Assembly (NCBI RefSeq): GCF_003054225.1
Contig: NZ_QBKQ01000001.1
Coordinates: 1 to 64,000 of the forward strand
Source of the DNA: Christiangramia gaetbulicola
Lineage (GTDB): Bacteria; Bacteroidota; Bacteroidia; Flavobacteriales; Flavobacteriaceae
Reading direction: 5' to 3'
Length of the DNA: 64,000 nucleotides
Shown here: positions 26,941-36,898 of the stretch, piece by piece
Layout: each line of letters starts with the position of its first letter
Position numbering within the stretch: position 1 is the stretch's first letter
Translations under genes and position numbers: made by a program
Notes under the pieces: generated by a model
The model's database searches: none
What the model was told of the DNA's origin: nothing
What the model saw: the letters and a program-made list of their open reading frames with translations, nothing else

Positions 26941-28261
26941 CAACTATATATAATAATGCAAGTCCGTATACAAATGCTGGTAGAGCTATCCTCATCGCTG
27001 AGTGATTAATCGTCAAAAACCAAAAAGCTACGAAGGCGAGGAAATAATAATTATTCTGAAATTTAAACCAAAATATAACGGGTACGAATATAAGAATACA
27101 TAAAGCAAAAATACCTAAAACTCCATGTTCCGCTAAAAGCCTACTAATTTCATTATGGCTAGCTATTCTTATACCTAGGTTTTCTTCCCGATACTCTATA
27201 CCTTTTCCTACGCCTATTCCCAATAAAGGGTGCTTGTAGAATGCGGTTAATTCGGTTTCAATAAGTTCCGCCCTTCCTGTTGTAATATCTTCTTTTAATT
27301 GACCTGCTGCATTTTTATTAGTATATCGATTCACTATTAATCCGCCAGTTTCGATTGATGAAATAAACCAAACTGTTACTGCCGCCAGTGAGACTAGAAA
27401 AATGCGTAGGTTAGTGCCTTCTTGTTTATTTGCATCTTGTTTATAATAGAAAAATATCAAAAAACAAATGATACAAATCAAAGCAGTAAATATCCCACCC
27501 CTTGAAAAAGTAATTATCGCTCTATAGCCAACAAAGAGTAATAAAATTAGATCAATAACATTAATAAATTTATTTCTGATAGTAAATAATCTAGTTGCTA
27601 GTAAAAAACACCCCATTCCAAATACAGTTGATATCTGATTGGGACCATATCCTCCTGTGGCAGCATAATTTCCAGATAAACCTATTCTCACTTGATCCAT
27701 ACTTGGTGTATAAAAATATAAATATACTGCTTGAGCTATTAGTGGCATTAGAAGCATTAACAATACTCTTTGGAAATCCTCTTTTTTAATTTTTTTGTAA
27801 TAACAATAAAGCGCTGAAATACCTAAGCACACTGGACCAGCAAGATTAAAAGCTATTAATTTCCTTACTTCTGCGTCGTAACCGAAATTCATTGATGCAA
27901 TTAGCACCCCAGGAAATAGAATTAAAAGGTAAAGCCAATATGGTACAGTTTTAGAACTAGCACCTTTAAAAAACATACCTATAACCAAAAAAATAATCAC
28001 TGCATACTTACCTGTTTCGTAAAAAACCAATGCACCTGTTTGTCTAAAAAAAACCTCAGCCCCAGCAATATATGCGGCTGCCATTAATGCCTCATTACCT
28101 CTATTCTTACGATCTATAATTACAAAGATAAAAGACCCTATAATCAAAATCGATATTAACTTTGATAGAAAAGGTAACAAATAGATTACCAATCCATAAA
28201 TTAAATGAAGTAATAAGAGTCTTATATAAAACTTATGATTAATGTAATTGAAATCTTTCAA
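26894..28261 (-). CDS. O-antigen polymerase/ligase (Wzy/WaaL family)
   Basis: A 455-residue membrane protein with about ten to twelve hydrophobic segments and a Wzy_C-type domain: TFSRGGIFTALICIICF and, in the large periplasmic loop, PLLGIGVGKGIEYREE followed by IASHNEISRLLAEHGVLG. Such proteins either polymerise lipid-linked repeat units or ligate them to lipid A core; sequence alone does not separate these. The start is TTG at 28261, giving a TTGA overlap with the upstream glycosyltransferase stop. The 3' end overlaps the next gene by 47 bases. It is the only such protein in the visible locus. Confidence 0.85.
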   Translation of the reverse strand: MKDFNYINHKFYIRLLLLHLIYGLVIYLLPFLSKLISILIIGSFIFVIIDRKNRGNEALMAAAYIAGAEVFFRQTGALVFYETGKYAVIIFLVIGMFFKGASSKTVPYWLYLLILFPGVLIASMNFGYDAEVRKLIAFNLAGPVCLGISALYCYYKKIKKEDFQRVLLMLLMPLIAQAVYLYFYTPSMDQVRIGLSGNYAATGGYGPNQISTVFGMGCFLLATRLFTIRNKFINVIDLILLLFVGYRAIITFSRGGIFTALICIICFLIFFYYKQDANKQEGTNLRIFLVSLAAVTVWFISSIETGGLIVNRYTNKNAAGQLKEDITTGRAELIETELTAFYKHPLLGIGVGKGIEYREENLGIRIASHNEISRLLAEHGVLGIFALCILIFVPVIFWFKFQNNYYFLAFVAFWFLTINHSAMRIALPAFVYGLALLYIVDEKKNPIHRKRLAGQ

Positions 28262-29310
28262 ACCTTTTTCAGAAAACTTAAATATTCATCAACTATAGTT
28301 TTTTCGGAATATAATTCTTTAATCCTTAGATGTAATTTCTTTGCTTCAGTTTTTCTTAATCCATCATCATTAAGATATTCTTCAATACTATCAGCTAAAA
28401 GTGAAGGTTGATTAGGTGAAACTAACTTTGCATAATCTCCTACGATTTCTTTACAATGTCCAACATCTGTGCAAACTACTGCTAATTTCTCTGATGCATA
28501 TTCTAATAAAGCCAGGGGTAGACCTTCAGAGTTGGAGAAAAGAATTCCTATATCGGCTGAACGTAAAAATCGTGAAATATTATTAACTTGACCATAATAA
28601 TAAACACCTTCCATCGCTTCTATTTCCTTAATTATTGCATTAGAATAATCATCCTGAAAATTCACTCCAAATAAATGTAAAGCAACAGAAAATTTACTAT
28701 TTAACATACTAAATGCCTTCAGAAGTAGCAAATGATTTTTTTGTGGTCTAAAATTGGAGGTGCAGACTAAATTAAATTCGAAGTCCCCTTTTAATTTTTC
28801 AATTGGACCACTACCTGTAATAATGAAATTAGGAAGAAATATAATCCTTTTATTAAATTCTAATTTCTGTACAGACCACTTTTCTAGATTTCTATTAACC
28901 GTAATGATTCCATCAAAATGTCGGGAAAAAAATTTAAGAGGCTGCTTATTTCTTTTATTTACAAACTCACTATTACCATAATGATCATGCCAGATTAACT
29001 TAAATTTACATCCGCTTAACTTACATAATACAGCAAAGAACCAAGAACTGCCATGTGCATGTACGACATCTACTCTTTCCTTTTTTATTATATTTCTCAA
29101 GGAGTTTAAGGCTTTGAAATCAAACCTGCTTCTTTTATTTAAAAAATGAAAATCCGAATCATCCTCTAACTGTTCTGAAAGAATACCTTTTTTTCTGGTT
29201 ACGACCAAAAATGAAGTAATTTTATAATTTTTAAGACTTAAAAAATAATTCAATGCCATTCTTTCCGCTCCGCCCGGATTTAAAGTATCGATAAGTTGAA
29301 GTATTTTCAT
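28258..29310 (-). CDS. Glycosyltransferase family 4
   Basis: A 350-residue GT-B enzyme. The N-terminus MKILQLIDTLNPGGAERMAL is characteristic of family 4 (glycine-rich GGAE loop), HAHGSSWFFAVL holds the acceptor-side histidine, and SEGLPLALLEYASEKLAVVCTDVG is the donor-binding EX7E region. ATGA overlap with the upstream gene (4 nt) and TTGA overlap with the polymerase downstream show tight coupling. Donor and acceptor unknown. Confidence 0.88.
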   Translation of the reverse strand: MKILQLIDTLNPGGAERMALNYFLSLKNYKITSFLVVTRKKGILSEQLEDDSDFHFLNKRSRFDFKALNSLRNIIKKERVDVVHAHGSSWFFAVLCKLSGCKFKLIWHDHYGNSEFVNKRNKQPLKFFSRHFDGIITVNRNLEKWSVQKLEFNKRIIFLPNFIITGSGPIEKLKGDFEFNLVCTSNFRPQKNHLLLLKAFSMLNSKFSVALHLFGVNFQDDYSNAIIKEIEAMEGVYYYGQVNNISRFLRSADIGILFSNSEGLPLALLEYASEKLAVVCTDVGHCKEIVGDYAKLVSPNQPSLLADSIEEYLNDDGLRKTEAKKLHLRIKELYSEKTIVDEYLSFLKKV

Positions 29311-30419
29311 AGAAACTTTTTTATTTCAGCTTCAAATTTATCTATAGTATACTTATGCGACCAGGTTTGAGCTTCCCTACTTATTTTTTCGTATTTGGTT
29401 TTATTTTCAACTAGTGCTGTAATTTTATCTAAATTATTTTTAATTGGTTCATCTAAAATAATGCCCCGTGTTCCCATTCCTAACATCCAAGGAATACAAG
29501 AAACCGGAGATACAATAGGTATACAACCATAAAACATAGCCTCGGCAACGACCTTTGGCCAACCCTCTGATTTTGAAAGCAAAACTAAAAAATGCGCCTT
29601 CTTGAATTCTACTACTAATTCTTTTAAGGGAATAAAGCTATTCACACTTATAAAATCTGATAATTCACTAACTTTTTTATATTCTATAATTTCCTTAAAA
29701 CAATCTCCTTCTCCAAACATTCTTAAATTCAGGGCCAAACCATTTTTATTTAACATTTCACAAATTTTAATGGCCTCTATTGGCTGTTTACCCTTCGAAA
29801 ATGTTCCTACGAATAAAAATCGTATAGGTTCTTCAATTGATTTCTGAATTGATTGAATCTCCTTTTTATTAAAACTAGCCGTAAAAAAAGGAATTATATT
29901 TTTAGACTGGCCTGGCCAATTTCCATAAACCAGAACTTTAATATTTTTAGTCAGTAATGTATTACTTAGAATCTTCTTTTGAAGGTTGTAGGTCCAAGGC
30001 TGCTTTGACTTAGGATCCCAGTTCCCGGCGTATTTAACAGTTTTACTTTTATCCGGAAAAAATAATTGAATAAATACTGCAATTAAACCAATATTTCCGG
30101 GACACCGGATATGGATATGATCTGCTTTCCTCATCGTTAAGAAGATTTTCCAAATAATTAATGGTAAATAAATTATACTTCTAAGTATTGAAGAAATTGT
30201 ATTAAATTTTATGGAAGGAATATTGTTTAATCGGACATTTGAAGTATCATATGCAATATTACTGGATTTGTTTTGTGCTGCCAATGGAGCAACAATACTA
30301 ACCCTCTTGGTATATTTTATCCACAAGTTCATTTCCCTTACATAAGGTTCATAAGCAAAATATTTGTTGTTATGGCAATAATGTTCAACATGGGTAAAAA
30401 TGGCAAAGTTATTAGTCAT
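29307..30419 (-). CDS. Glycosyltransferase (GT-B, family 4-like)
   Basis: A 370-residue protein. The C-terminal half is a typical GT4 donor domain: IRFLFVGTFSKGKQP, LNLRMFGEGDC and LSKSEGWPKVVAEAMFYGCIPIV (EX7E). The N-terminal half starts unusually (FAIFTHVEHYCHNNKYFAYE) and includes HIRCPGNIGLIAVFIQ, similar to other flavobacterial capsule glycosyltransferases. A 93-bp gap separates it from the upstream methyltransferase gene; a TATTTTTG -7-like sequence is there but without a matching -33. Confidence 0.8.
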   Translation of the reverse strand: MTNNFAIFTHVEHYCHNNKYFAYEPYVREMNLWIKYTKRVSIVAPLAAQNKSSNIAYDTSNVRLNNIPSIKFNTISSILRSIIYLPLIIWKIFLTMRKADHIHIRCPGNIGLIAVFIQLFFPDKSKTVKYAGNWDPKSKQPWTYNLQKKILSNTLLTKNIKVLVYGNWPGQSKNIIPFFTASFNKKEIQSIQKSIEEPIRFLFVGTFSKGKQPIEAIKICEMLNKNGLALNLRMFGEGDCFKEIIEYKKVSELSDFISVNSFIPLKELVVEFKKAHFLVLLSKSEGWPKVVAEAMFYGCIPIVSPVSCIPWMLGMGTRGIILDEPIKNNLDKITALVENKTKYEKISREAQTWSHKYTIDKFEAEIKKFL

Positions 30420-30512
30420 TTTTTTTCAATTCTATTAATGAAGAAAGATTTTGATATACTTTATTTAAACAAAAACCAAAAATACTTAGGCTTTATAATA
30501 AACCTATGATTA

Positions 30513-31319
30513 TCAAATCTTTTGCATAAATAAAGTTAAATGCATACAATCAAACATTTTTTTGTCCTCTACTTTAGATCTTTGCCAATCTAAAATATGC
30601 CATTTTTTAAGAATATTACTTCGCCTTTTAGCCGATAAAGGAAGTAGATTTAAAAAAAAGAAATACTTAGTTCTTCCTAACATCGCTCTTCTATCAAGAA
30701 TCTGAAATTCTCTTTCATAGATACGATATGTTTTTTTTGAAAATGGCCACTCCCAATCCTTATCAGTCTGGAATGGCCTGTAAAGGTACCGGGCCAATTT
30801 CACAGGAAAGCTAGTCTTTAAAGGATCATAAGATATAATTTCACCGTTTTGATTTAGTTTTTGTTTTAACCGGTTGATAAGTAATTCAGTATCTTGAAAA
30901 TGGTGCAGAACCCCAAAAGCATAAATAAGATCAAATCCGTCCTCTTTAAAATCATCAGAAAAGAAATCCATTACATAAGCCCTCGCATTCGGAATATCAT
31001 CCAATTTTTTACTTAATTTAGAAATACCCAATTCGCTAAGATCTATAGCTATATATTCCTTTGAGTTCATTGCTAAATGAACAGAAAGGGAATTTCCAGC
31101 GTAGCACCCCAAATCAAGGACTTTTTTATTTGATAAATCTCCAAACCATGTAATATGCAATTCTTTAATTTGCTTTTCTAAGCTAAGTCTCTTTTTGGCA
31201 TCCTGTAAAATTCCGTTTCGAAGACCATACCATAGTTTGGTGACTCGATTTTTCTTCTTGGAATTATAGAATTCCTTTTGCCTTTCATTAATCTTTATTA
31301 AGTCCTGAGCGTCTTTCAC
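30513..31319 (-). CDS. Class I SAM-dependent methyltransferase
   Basis: A 268-residue protein with SAM motif I VLDLGCYAGNSLSVHLA near residue 68, an acidic loop YIAIDLSELGI, and the post-I segment FDLIYAFGVLHHFQDTELLI of the Methyltransf_11/25 group. It probably methylates a sugar or lipid-linked glycan of the locus; the substrate is unknown. The start codon is GTG at 31319. Roughly 90-bp gaps on both sides set it off from its neighbours. Confidence 0.83.
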   Translation of the reverse strand: MKDAQDLIKINERQKEFYNSKKKNRVTKLWYGLRNGILQDAKKRLSLEKQIKELHITWFGDLSNKKVLDLGCYAGNSLSVHLAMNSKEYIAIDLSELGISKLSKKLDDIPNARAYVMDFFSDDFKEDGFDLIYAFGVLHHFQDTELLINRLKQKLNQNGEIISYDPLKTSFPVKLARYLYRPFQTDKDWEWPFSKKTYRIYEREFQILDRRAMLGRTKYFFFLNLLPLSAKRRSNILKKWHILDWQRSKVEDKKMFDCMHLTLFMQKI

Positions 31320-31417
31320 GTTAAATTTTGAAAATTAATTCTTAAGATATTAGTCCTTTCTGGATTACTATATCCAATAAACACAAATTAATCTAATTAA
31401 TATTTGAAAATTTCAAA

Positions 31418-33274
31418 CTAATTGGGAAAACGATATTTTTCTATTGTTTCAATTTCCAAATTTAAACTTGCGTTTGCTATAATTTCTGTATTACCAAAAG
31501 GCCACTGAACCAATTCTTTCCTTTGCATTGTTCTTTCTTTTATATGTTCAAACTGCCCTTTTCCAAGATGATTTGGATGAAAATAGGAATTTAAATAATT
31601 TTCCAGCTCAGGATGTTGATAAATTAAAGGCCAGTTCAAAGATTTGAATAATCGATACCTCTTATTTAGATCTTTACTTCTAACCAGCCGCTTAATTAGA
31701 TAATGGTCAATCTTTGAACGAATACCCCAGACCGGCATTTTTAAAAGTCGCGGAAAGTTTTGAGGTATAATTGGCGCCTGACTGGTTGGAATAGTATTTA
31801 GATTTTTCAGGCCCTTTAACTTAAATAATTTATTTAAAAATCTATTCCCTAACCTGAGATTTGGATGAATGTTACTTGTTCGTCTAAGGAGCTGTATAGA
31901 CATTGGAGGACAATAGGAAAAGAAATCTGAATTACATAATAAAATTTGTTTTCCCATGGGGATTCTAGAATGTGTATACCACATAAAAAGCTCATCATAT
32001 AATTCTGTATAAGGAAGGTTATGAGACTCTATCCTTGAAAAAATTTCATTTAGATCATGATGAATCCCATTAATAAATTGTTCTTTTTTAAGACTTAACT
32101 GAAATTTACCTGTTCTTTTATCAGTATACCATCTGTCATAATGGGCTGTAGTTCTTCTTTTCCAATCCTGGAAATTAACCTTATTGGCATTTTCAAATAA
32201 ATAATCACTTCCAAAAAAATGATATTTAAAAAAATTCTTCTGTCTGAAATTTCTTCCAGAGTAGGCTTTAATATTTCTTCCAGAAAGTGCTTCGGTCATA
32301 TCGCCTAAAAGAATAGGTTTCCTCGTTTTTATTTGGATGTTTTCAAGTATTTCCAACCAAGAACAGACTAGAACAGCCTCTGTTTTTAGATGATAATTTT
32401 TCAATATTTCTGGAGGAGGAAAATAAAGATCTATTTGTGAGTGATTTTCAAAGCTAGATTTTGCTTTCCCTGCTAATTTCTTAGCCACTTTTGTTTCATA
32501 ATAGTCGTCTTCACCGTAGGTAAGGCATTTAGTCTTTTTAAAGTTTGGAATAGCACCTAGTAGCAGTCGGCTATCCAATCCTCCACTTAAGGCTATATTC
32601 ACTTCATCAAAATCAATTAATGCATATTCCACTTCCTTCTGATATTGTATCCAATAATCATGATGCAAGTCTTGAGATTTATTTGATGTTGAAATATTCT
32701 GGTAAAGTGAATTATCGAATTTCCTGGCAACAATCTTTTTGTCTTTAATCTTTATATATTCACCCGGTAACAGCCTTTTGCAGCCCTTTAATATGGTTCT
32801 AGAACCAAAATTAGAATATTCAGGACCAATACCTCTTTGGATAATTCCCACATCATCAAAATCACAATTGGAAATTATCGCCATTAAGATCAGGCTGTTA
32901 GAAATATAAACTTCATCATCTATAAACAAATAATAAACAGGATAGACACCAATTAAGTCATTGCAAATAATAACTTCATTTTTTTCACTTTGACCAATTA
33001 TAGCCGAAAAAGATCCAGTTATACAATTTGGTAATGGCCAGTCTTTTATTATTTGATTTGCACAGCTAAAAATATGTTTAGAAATGTTTTCTGGAGGCAA
33101 ATTGAAATCCCGCATATATCCTTCAGTAAAGCAAAAAAAATCGTCATGATTTATTATTTCTGAAGAATTCTCAATTAAACATTGAAATTTACCAAAAGTT
33201 TTATTTTCTAAATCAAATGGTAAATTTGCCAAATGAGATCGATATAGTTTTTTAGTGGTCATCAAAAATTTCAT
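31418..33274 (-). CDS. Asparagine-synthase-like amidotransferase without glutaminase cysteine
   Basis: A 618-residue protein related to AsnB. Residues 85-135 resemble the later part of a glutaminase (Ntn) domain (FSAIIGQSEKNEVIICNDLIG, VYISNSLILM), but there is no Cys directly after the initiator Met, so glutamine hydrolysis by the normal route is unlikely. The synthetase domain carries the PP-loop SGGLDS at 230-235, so ATP-dependent activation of a carboxylate is expected. Such proteins occur in polysaccharide loci, where some amidate uronic or other sugar acids. ATGA-type coupling to the upstream GT2 (4 nt overlap). The substrate is a guess; free ammonia or a partner would have to supply nitrogen. 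Confidence 0.8.
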   Translation of the reverse strand: MKFLMTTKKLYRSHLANLPFDLENKTFGKFQCLIENSSEIINHDDFFCFTEGYMRDFNLPPENISKHIFSCANQIIKDWPLPNCITGSFSAIIGQSEKNEVIICNDLIGVYPVYYLFIDDEVYISNSLILMAIISNCDFDDVGIIQRGIGPEYSNFGSRTILKGCKRLLPGEYIKIKDKKIVARKFDNSLYQNISTSNKSQDLHHDYWIQYQKEVEYALIDFDEVNIALSGGLDSRLLLGAIPNFKKTKCLTYGEDDYYETKVAKKLAGKAKSSFENHSQIDLYFPPPEILKNYHLKTEAVLVCSWLEILENIQIKTRKPILLGDMTEALSGRNIKAYSGRNFRQKNFFKYHFFGSDYLFENANKVNFQDWKRRTTAHYDRWYTDKRTGKFQLSLKKEQFINGIHHDLNEIFSRIESHNLPYTELYDELFMWYTHSRIPMGKQILLCNSDFFSYCPPMSIQLLRRTSNIHPNLRLGNRFLNKLFKLKGLKNLNTIPTSQAPIIPQNFPRLLKMPVWGIRSKIDHYLIKRLVRSKDLNKRYRLFKSLNWPLIYQHPELENYLNSYFHPNHLGKGQFEHIKERTMQRKELVQWPFGNTEIIANASLNLEIETIEKYRFPN

Positions 33275-34302
33275 GATGGTAAAGTAACTTCAGATTTTCG
33301 TTTTTGATAGAAATAATCTGGTTTTTTGAAAGGTAACTTTATCCAGGCAAAGAAACGTCCAAAAGCATCCCTTAAAGCCCCTTTTTCTCGGTTAATTATG
33401 CCATTTTTAATCCTGATTAAGCTTAATAGTATAACAATAGCATTCCATTTTAAAATAGATTTTATATCCGGATTAGGATATTTTAATTTCCAAACGATCC
33501 AGCCGTTCTCTACAACCATCTTTCCGTATTTAAAATAATCTGGTCTACCTGCTTTATCATGTAGGTGAAAACATTGTGCCCCCGTATTCAATAACAATTT
33601 ACCAATCCGAGATGCGCGAAGACAGAACTCCATATCTTCATATAAACCATAACCATCAAAATATTCAGAGAAACTTATCTTTTCAAAAAGACTTCTTTTA
33701 TAACCTGAAACACCACCCATAAAATACTCTACTTGATGAGTTTTCCCATTTGGCGGATAAAAACCAATTGAAAAACCATTTGAATATTTAGGCATAATCC
33801 CTGGAGGTTTACAACTCAACAAACCAAATATTTTTCTTAAAACATTTCTGGCTCCAAGATCTCTATAATAACCGTCCCGGTAATAATATTTAAAATCTTT
33901 GCTTTTATTTTCATCCAGTTCTTTCCAAACAGCCTCATTTATAATTGCTCCTCCTACTCCAATTGCATCTGGAAACTGATTAAATGTTGAAATTATTTGT
34001 TTAAAATAATTTGGCTTCAAAACAATATCATCATCCAAAAAACAAATAATTTCATTTTGTTTATTAACTAATTCTACACCAATATTTCGTTGTTTAGTTA
34101 GACCTCGCTGTTCATTTTCAACTTTATAATACTTTAGATTTAAAATTTTTCTCGCTTTTAATAAGTTTTCAGTATTGTTATCTATTGAACCGTCTATTAC
34201 CAAAATTTCATTTGGATAAACATCTTGGGATTTCACAGAATTTAAAAGTCTAAGTATAGACCCAGGTCTCATATAGGTGCAAATAATCAAACTAAATTTC
34301 AT
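33271..34302 (-). CDS. Glycosyltransferase family 2
   Basis: A 343-residue GT-A inverting enzyme. MKFSLIICTYMRPGSILRLL is the standard family start, so I place the start at 34302 and not at an in-frame ATG eight codons earlier. EILVIDGSIDNN and the metal-binding FLDDDIVLKPNYF (DDD) follow, then GGVSGYKRSLFEKI and the acceptor-side YGLYEDMEFCLRAS (ED base). The C-terminus has hydrophobic segments (WNAIVILLSLIRI). Its 5' end overlaps the upstream gene by 11 bases. Confidence 0.88.
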   Translation of the reverse strand: MKFSLIICTYMRPGSILRLLNSVKSQDVYPNEILVIDGSIDNNTENLLKARKILNLKYYKVENEQRGLTKQRNIGVELVNKQNEIICFLDDDIVLKPNYFKQIISTFNQFPDAIGVGGAIINEAVWKELDENKSKDFKYYYRDGYYRDLGARNVLRKIFGLLSCKPPGIMPKYSNGFSIGFYPPNGKTHQVEYFMGGVSGYKRSLFEKISFSEYFDGYGLYEDMEFCLRASRIGKLLLNTGAQCFHLHDKAGRPDYFKYGKMVVENGWIVWKLKYPNPDIKSILKWNAIVILLSLIRIKNGIINREKGALRDAFGRFFAWIKLPFKKPDYFYQKRKSEVTLPS

Positions 34303-35857
34303 CGAATAAACTTGTTTGTGAATCAATCTGTCTAGACCAGATCTCGCTTATCTGCCACCTTTTCTTCATAACATGAATATATACAAAAGGGTTTTTAATT
34401 GTTTGTCTGCGGTAATATTTTATAAAAAGCGCAATTTTATATCCTTTCTTCATAAATTCACTAAAATGAGAATTCACTAATAGCATCATAGTGGGAGATG
34501 GTTTAGGTAAAATATTCCCAACCTCCCATGGCTTTTTAATTGGCTCTCGAAATCCGCCACGTGGAGCTTTTAAATGCGTTATATAGACCTTGGGATGATA
34601 AATAATATCTAGACCATTATTTCTTAATTGCAAACCATAATCAGTATCCTCTCCAAATCCAAATTCAAACTCAGTACGAAAAACACATTTTTTCGCATAC
34701 TCCGCAGCGACTATAGAACTACCAGAAGCAAATGCCCCCCATTGCTTGATCTTAGGAAAAACGGTAGAGCATCCTTCTTCAAGGCAATTCACATTAAGTG
34801 ATTTTATCGCCAATCTATGGATTTCGCACATAGCAAATTTTAGAAAGTTTTCAGAAAGTCGAATATCGTCATCAGCAAAAAAAATCCATTTAGCACTAAC
34901 AAGTTCTAATGCCATATTTCTTGCTCTACATGCTCCTACCTTATGGATAAACCTATGCTCTATTAGAAAAGGCCATTTTTGCTGAGTAACCTTTAATAAT
35001 TGAGAAACACCATAAGGGTCTGGATCTTGCTCAATCACTATCACTTTTTTAGGCAAAAAACTTTGGGACGCGAGATCTTTTAGCGTTTGTTCTATATAAT
35101 CAGGTCGTTTTAATGTAGGTATGATGACATCCAATGAAGCCTCTTGATCCAGCTCACTTATTTTATTATTTAATAAATCACTTAAATCTACTCCCTCAGT
35201 TTTCTCAAAATACTTTGTATTAAAAAACGCCTTCAAAAAAGAAATTAAAGGAAACCTTCTTTCGTATTTCATATAACAAAATAAAAGGACAAACAGCCAT
35301 TCTGTTTTGTAAAATTGAAAAACGAACTTAAAAAAGTCAGAAATCGAGGCATCAAAAGTTCGAAAATTCAAACTTGCCCTTTTATGTAAAAGATTTGGTT
35401 GAGAATAACAAAATATAGAATTCTGTTGACCAATTTTAGCAATTGAATTAAGAAGATAACCAAAATCATTGATTCTTTTAAAAATTGGAAAAAATTTTTG
35501 GGCTGTTTCACCTTTAATTCCACCAACATCAGTACTCATTCGCCAGCTAGGATATTTAATATTGTAATTTGGGTTAACAAATGGCATTTGATCTATGTAA
35601 CCAATAGAGTCTGGTAAAAATTGACTCTCAATTGCGTATGATAGCATGAGATTATTTTGAGAAAAAATACTACCTAAATCCTTTATATTAAGGTAATTCT
35701 CATATTTTTTTTCAACCCATATAATGGTATGAAGCGCGTATTTTTTTGTCAAATACCAGAATTGATCCACCAAATTGGCAGATTCAACATCTATCCTTTG
35801 ACCATCTAAAAGAATTTTTTCAACCGTCCTCCCCTTTTCATGAATCAAGATCAACAT
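34292..35857 (-). CDS. GT2 glycosyltransferase with long N-terminal extension
   Basis: A 521-residue protein. Residues about 240-480 form a GT2 catalytic domain: SLDVIIPTLKRPDYIEQTL, KKVIVIEQDPDPYG, WIFFADDDIRLSENFL (DDD metal site) and FEFGFGEDTDYGLQLRNNG (ED). Residues 1-230 have no recognised domain; they begin LILIHEKGRTVEKILLDGQ and contain a hydrophobic stretch WLFVLLFCYMKYERRF near residue 195. The extension could bring the enzyme to the membrane or handle a second substrate. Donor unknown. Confidence 0.82.
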   Translation of the reverse strand: MLILIHEKGRTVEKILLDGQRIDVESANLVDQFWYLTKKYALHTIIWVEKKYENYLNIKDLGSIFSQNNLMLSYAIESQFLPDSIGYIDQMPFVNPNYNIKYPSWRMSTDVGGIKGETAQKFFPIFKRINDFGYLLNSIAKIGQQNSIFCYSQPNLLHKRASLNFRTFDASISDFFKFVFQFYKTEWLFVLLFCYMKYERRFPLISFLKAFFNTKYFEKTEGVDLSDLLNNKISELDQEASLDVIIPTLKRPDYIEQTLKDLASQSFLPKKVIVIEQDPDPYGVSQLLKVTQQKWPFLIEHRFIHKVGACRARNMALELVSAKWIFFADDDIRLSENFLKFAMCEIHRLAIKSLNVNCLEEGCSTVFPKIKQWGAFASGSSIVAAEYAKKCVFRTEFEFGFGEDTDYGLQLRNNGLDIIYHPKVYITHLKAPRGGFREPIKKPWEVGNILPKPSPTMMLLVNSHFSEFMKKGYKIALFIKYYRRQTIKNPFVYIHVMKKRWQISEIWSRQIDSQTSLFDEI

Positions 35858-35861
35858 AATC

Positions 35862-36896
35862 TTAGCAGTTTATAGAATTTTCTATCAAAGCAAAAATATG
35901 TTTCATTTTTTTGCCCGGTTGGAGATATTGATGGTAATATTTAAAATTATTATTCTGAATATTTTTCCTAAAATTATCGTCTTTATGAAGATGCTTTACA
36001 ATCTCGATACATTGTTCTACACTACTATAACTCAAATAGTTTTGATTTTCCCTAAAATCACCATGTAACTGAAATTTATGAATAGGTGAGGTAATCACTG
36101 CGAGACCATTCGCCAGGTATTCTCCAAGCTTAGCTCCAATACTATCCTCTAAACCCTGATTAACAATTCCAATCGAAGATTTTTTCAATGCTTTGATGTA
36201 AGATTTACGATGATATTCTATTTGCGGGAGAATCAGATCAGGACAATTTTCTTCAGAAAATTTATCTTTCAAAATTCCTCCTATAAAATCGGAATTAAAT
36301 TCGGTTTTTAAAATTCTATTGACCTCTATTCGCTCACTATTCAAAACCATTCTCTCCCTTTTCTTCCATTCTTCATTATTATTTTCAGGATTCCATAACC
36401 TGGCCCTAAAAATTATTGTTCTTGAATCTGAAGGTTTAGATTCTAATTCCGAAATCTCATTGACGGCTATGCTGTCTTTAATATTAAGAATTTCAGACAT
36501 TAATTTCCAATATTTAACTGAGTATCTGGCAAATTTTTTATTTTTTAAAAAGAGCCATTTTAAGTAGGAATTATGATAATAAACAGGATAATAAAATCCA
36601 TATGGAATAAGCTTCCTCCTTTCCTGATAATCAGATTTTAGCAACATTCTTTTTATATAAAAATCAGATTCGTTATACAGAGACTCATAAATCCTACTAT
36701 TATCGGCCATGTCCACAAATACCCTAAGACCATTATATTCAATTCTAAATATATCAAATGGATAACAGCCTAAATCTAAAAAGTACTCCAGATCAATTTC
36801 TTTGATTTGACTCAAATATTCCAGACCAGCAATTAATTGACTAAAATGGTGCAGTGTTGAATTAAAATACACCTTAATTCGTGGATTTCTCGGCAT
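35862..36896 (-). CDS. Putative glycosyltransferase (GT-B-like)
   Basis: A 344-residue protein beginning MPRNPRIKVYFNSTLHHFS. The C-terminal part resembles a GT-B donor domain (KALKKSSIGIVNQGLEDSIG, then AKLGEYLANGLAVITSPI, with a Glu in place of the EX7E pair). A glycosyltransferase role fits the neighbours, but the N-terminal half is not recognised. It sits 2 bp after neuB and 4 bp before the GT2 gene, so it is in the same transcript. Confidence 0.6.
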   Translation of the reverse strand: MPRNPRIKVYFNSTLHHFSQLIAGLEYLSQIKEIDLEYFLDLGCYPFDIFRIEYNGLRVFVDMADNSRIYESLYNESDFYIKRMLLKSDYQERRKLIPYGFYYPVYYHNSYLKWLFLKNKKFARYSVKYWKLMSEILNIKDSIAVNEISELESKPSDSRTIIFRARLWNPENNNEEWKKRERMVLNSERIEVNRILKTEFNSDFIGGILKDKFSEENCPDLILPQIEYHRKSYIKALKKSSIGIVNQGLEDSIGAKLGEYLANGLAVITSPIHKFQLHGDFRENQNYLSYSSVEQCIEIVKHLHKDDNFRKNIQNNNFKYYHQYLQPGKKMKHIFALIENSINC

Positions 36897-36898
36897 AT

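Noticed and set aside
30477-30484. TATTTTTG on the minus strand as a promoter for 29307-30419
   Set aside because: The nearest -33-like element is 29 bp away, too far.
30487-30506. TAGG ... CCTA inverted repeat as a terminator
   Set aside because: Short, AT-rich stem with no T-tract.
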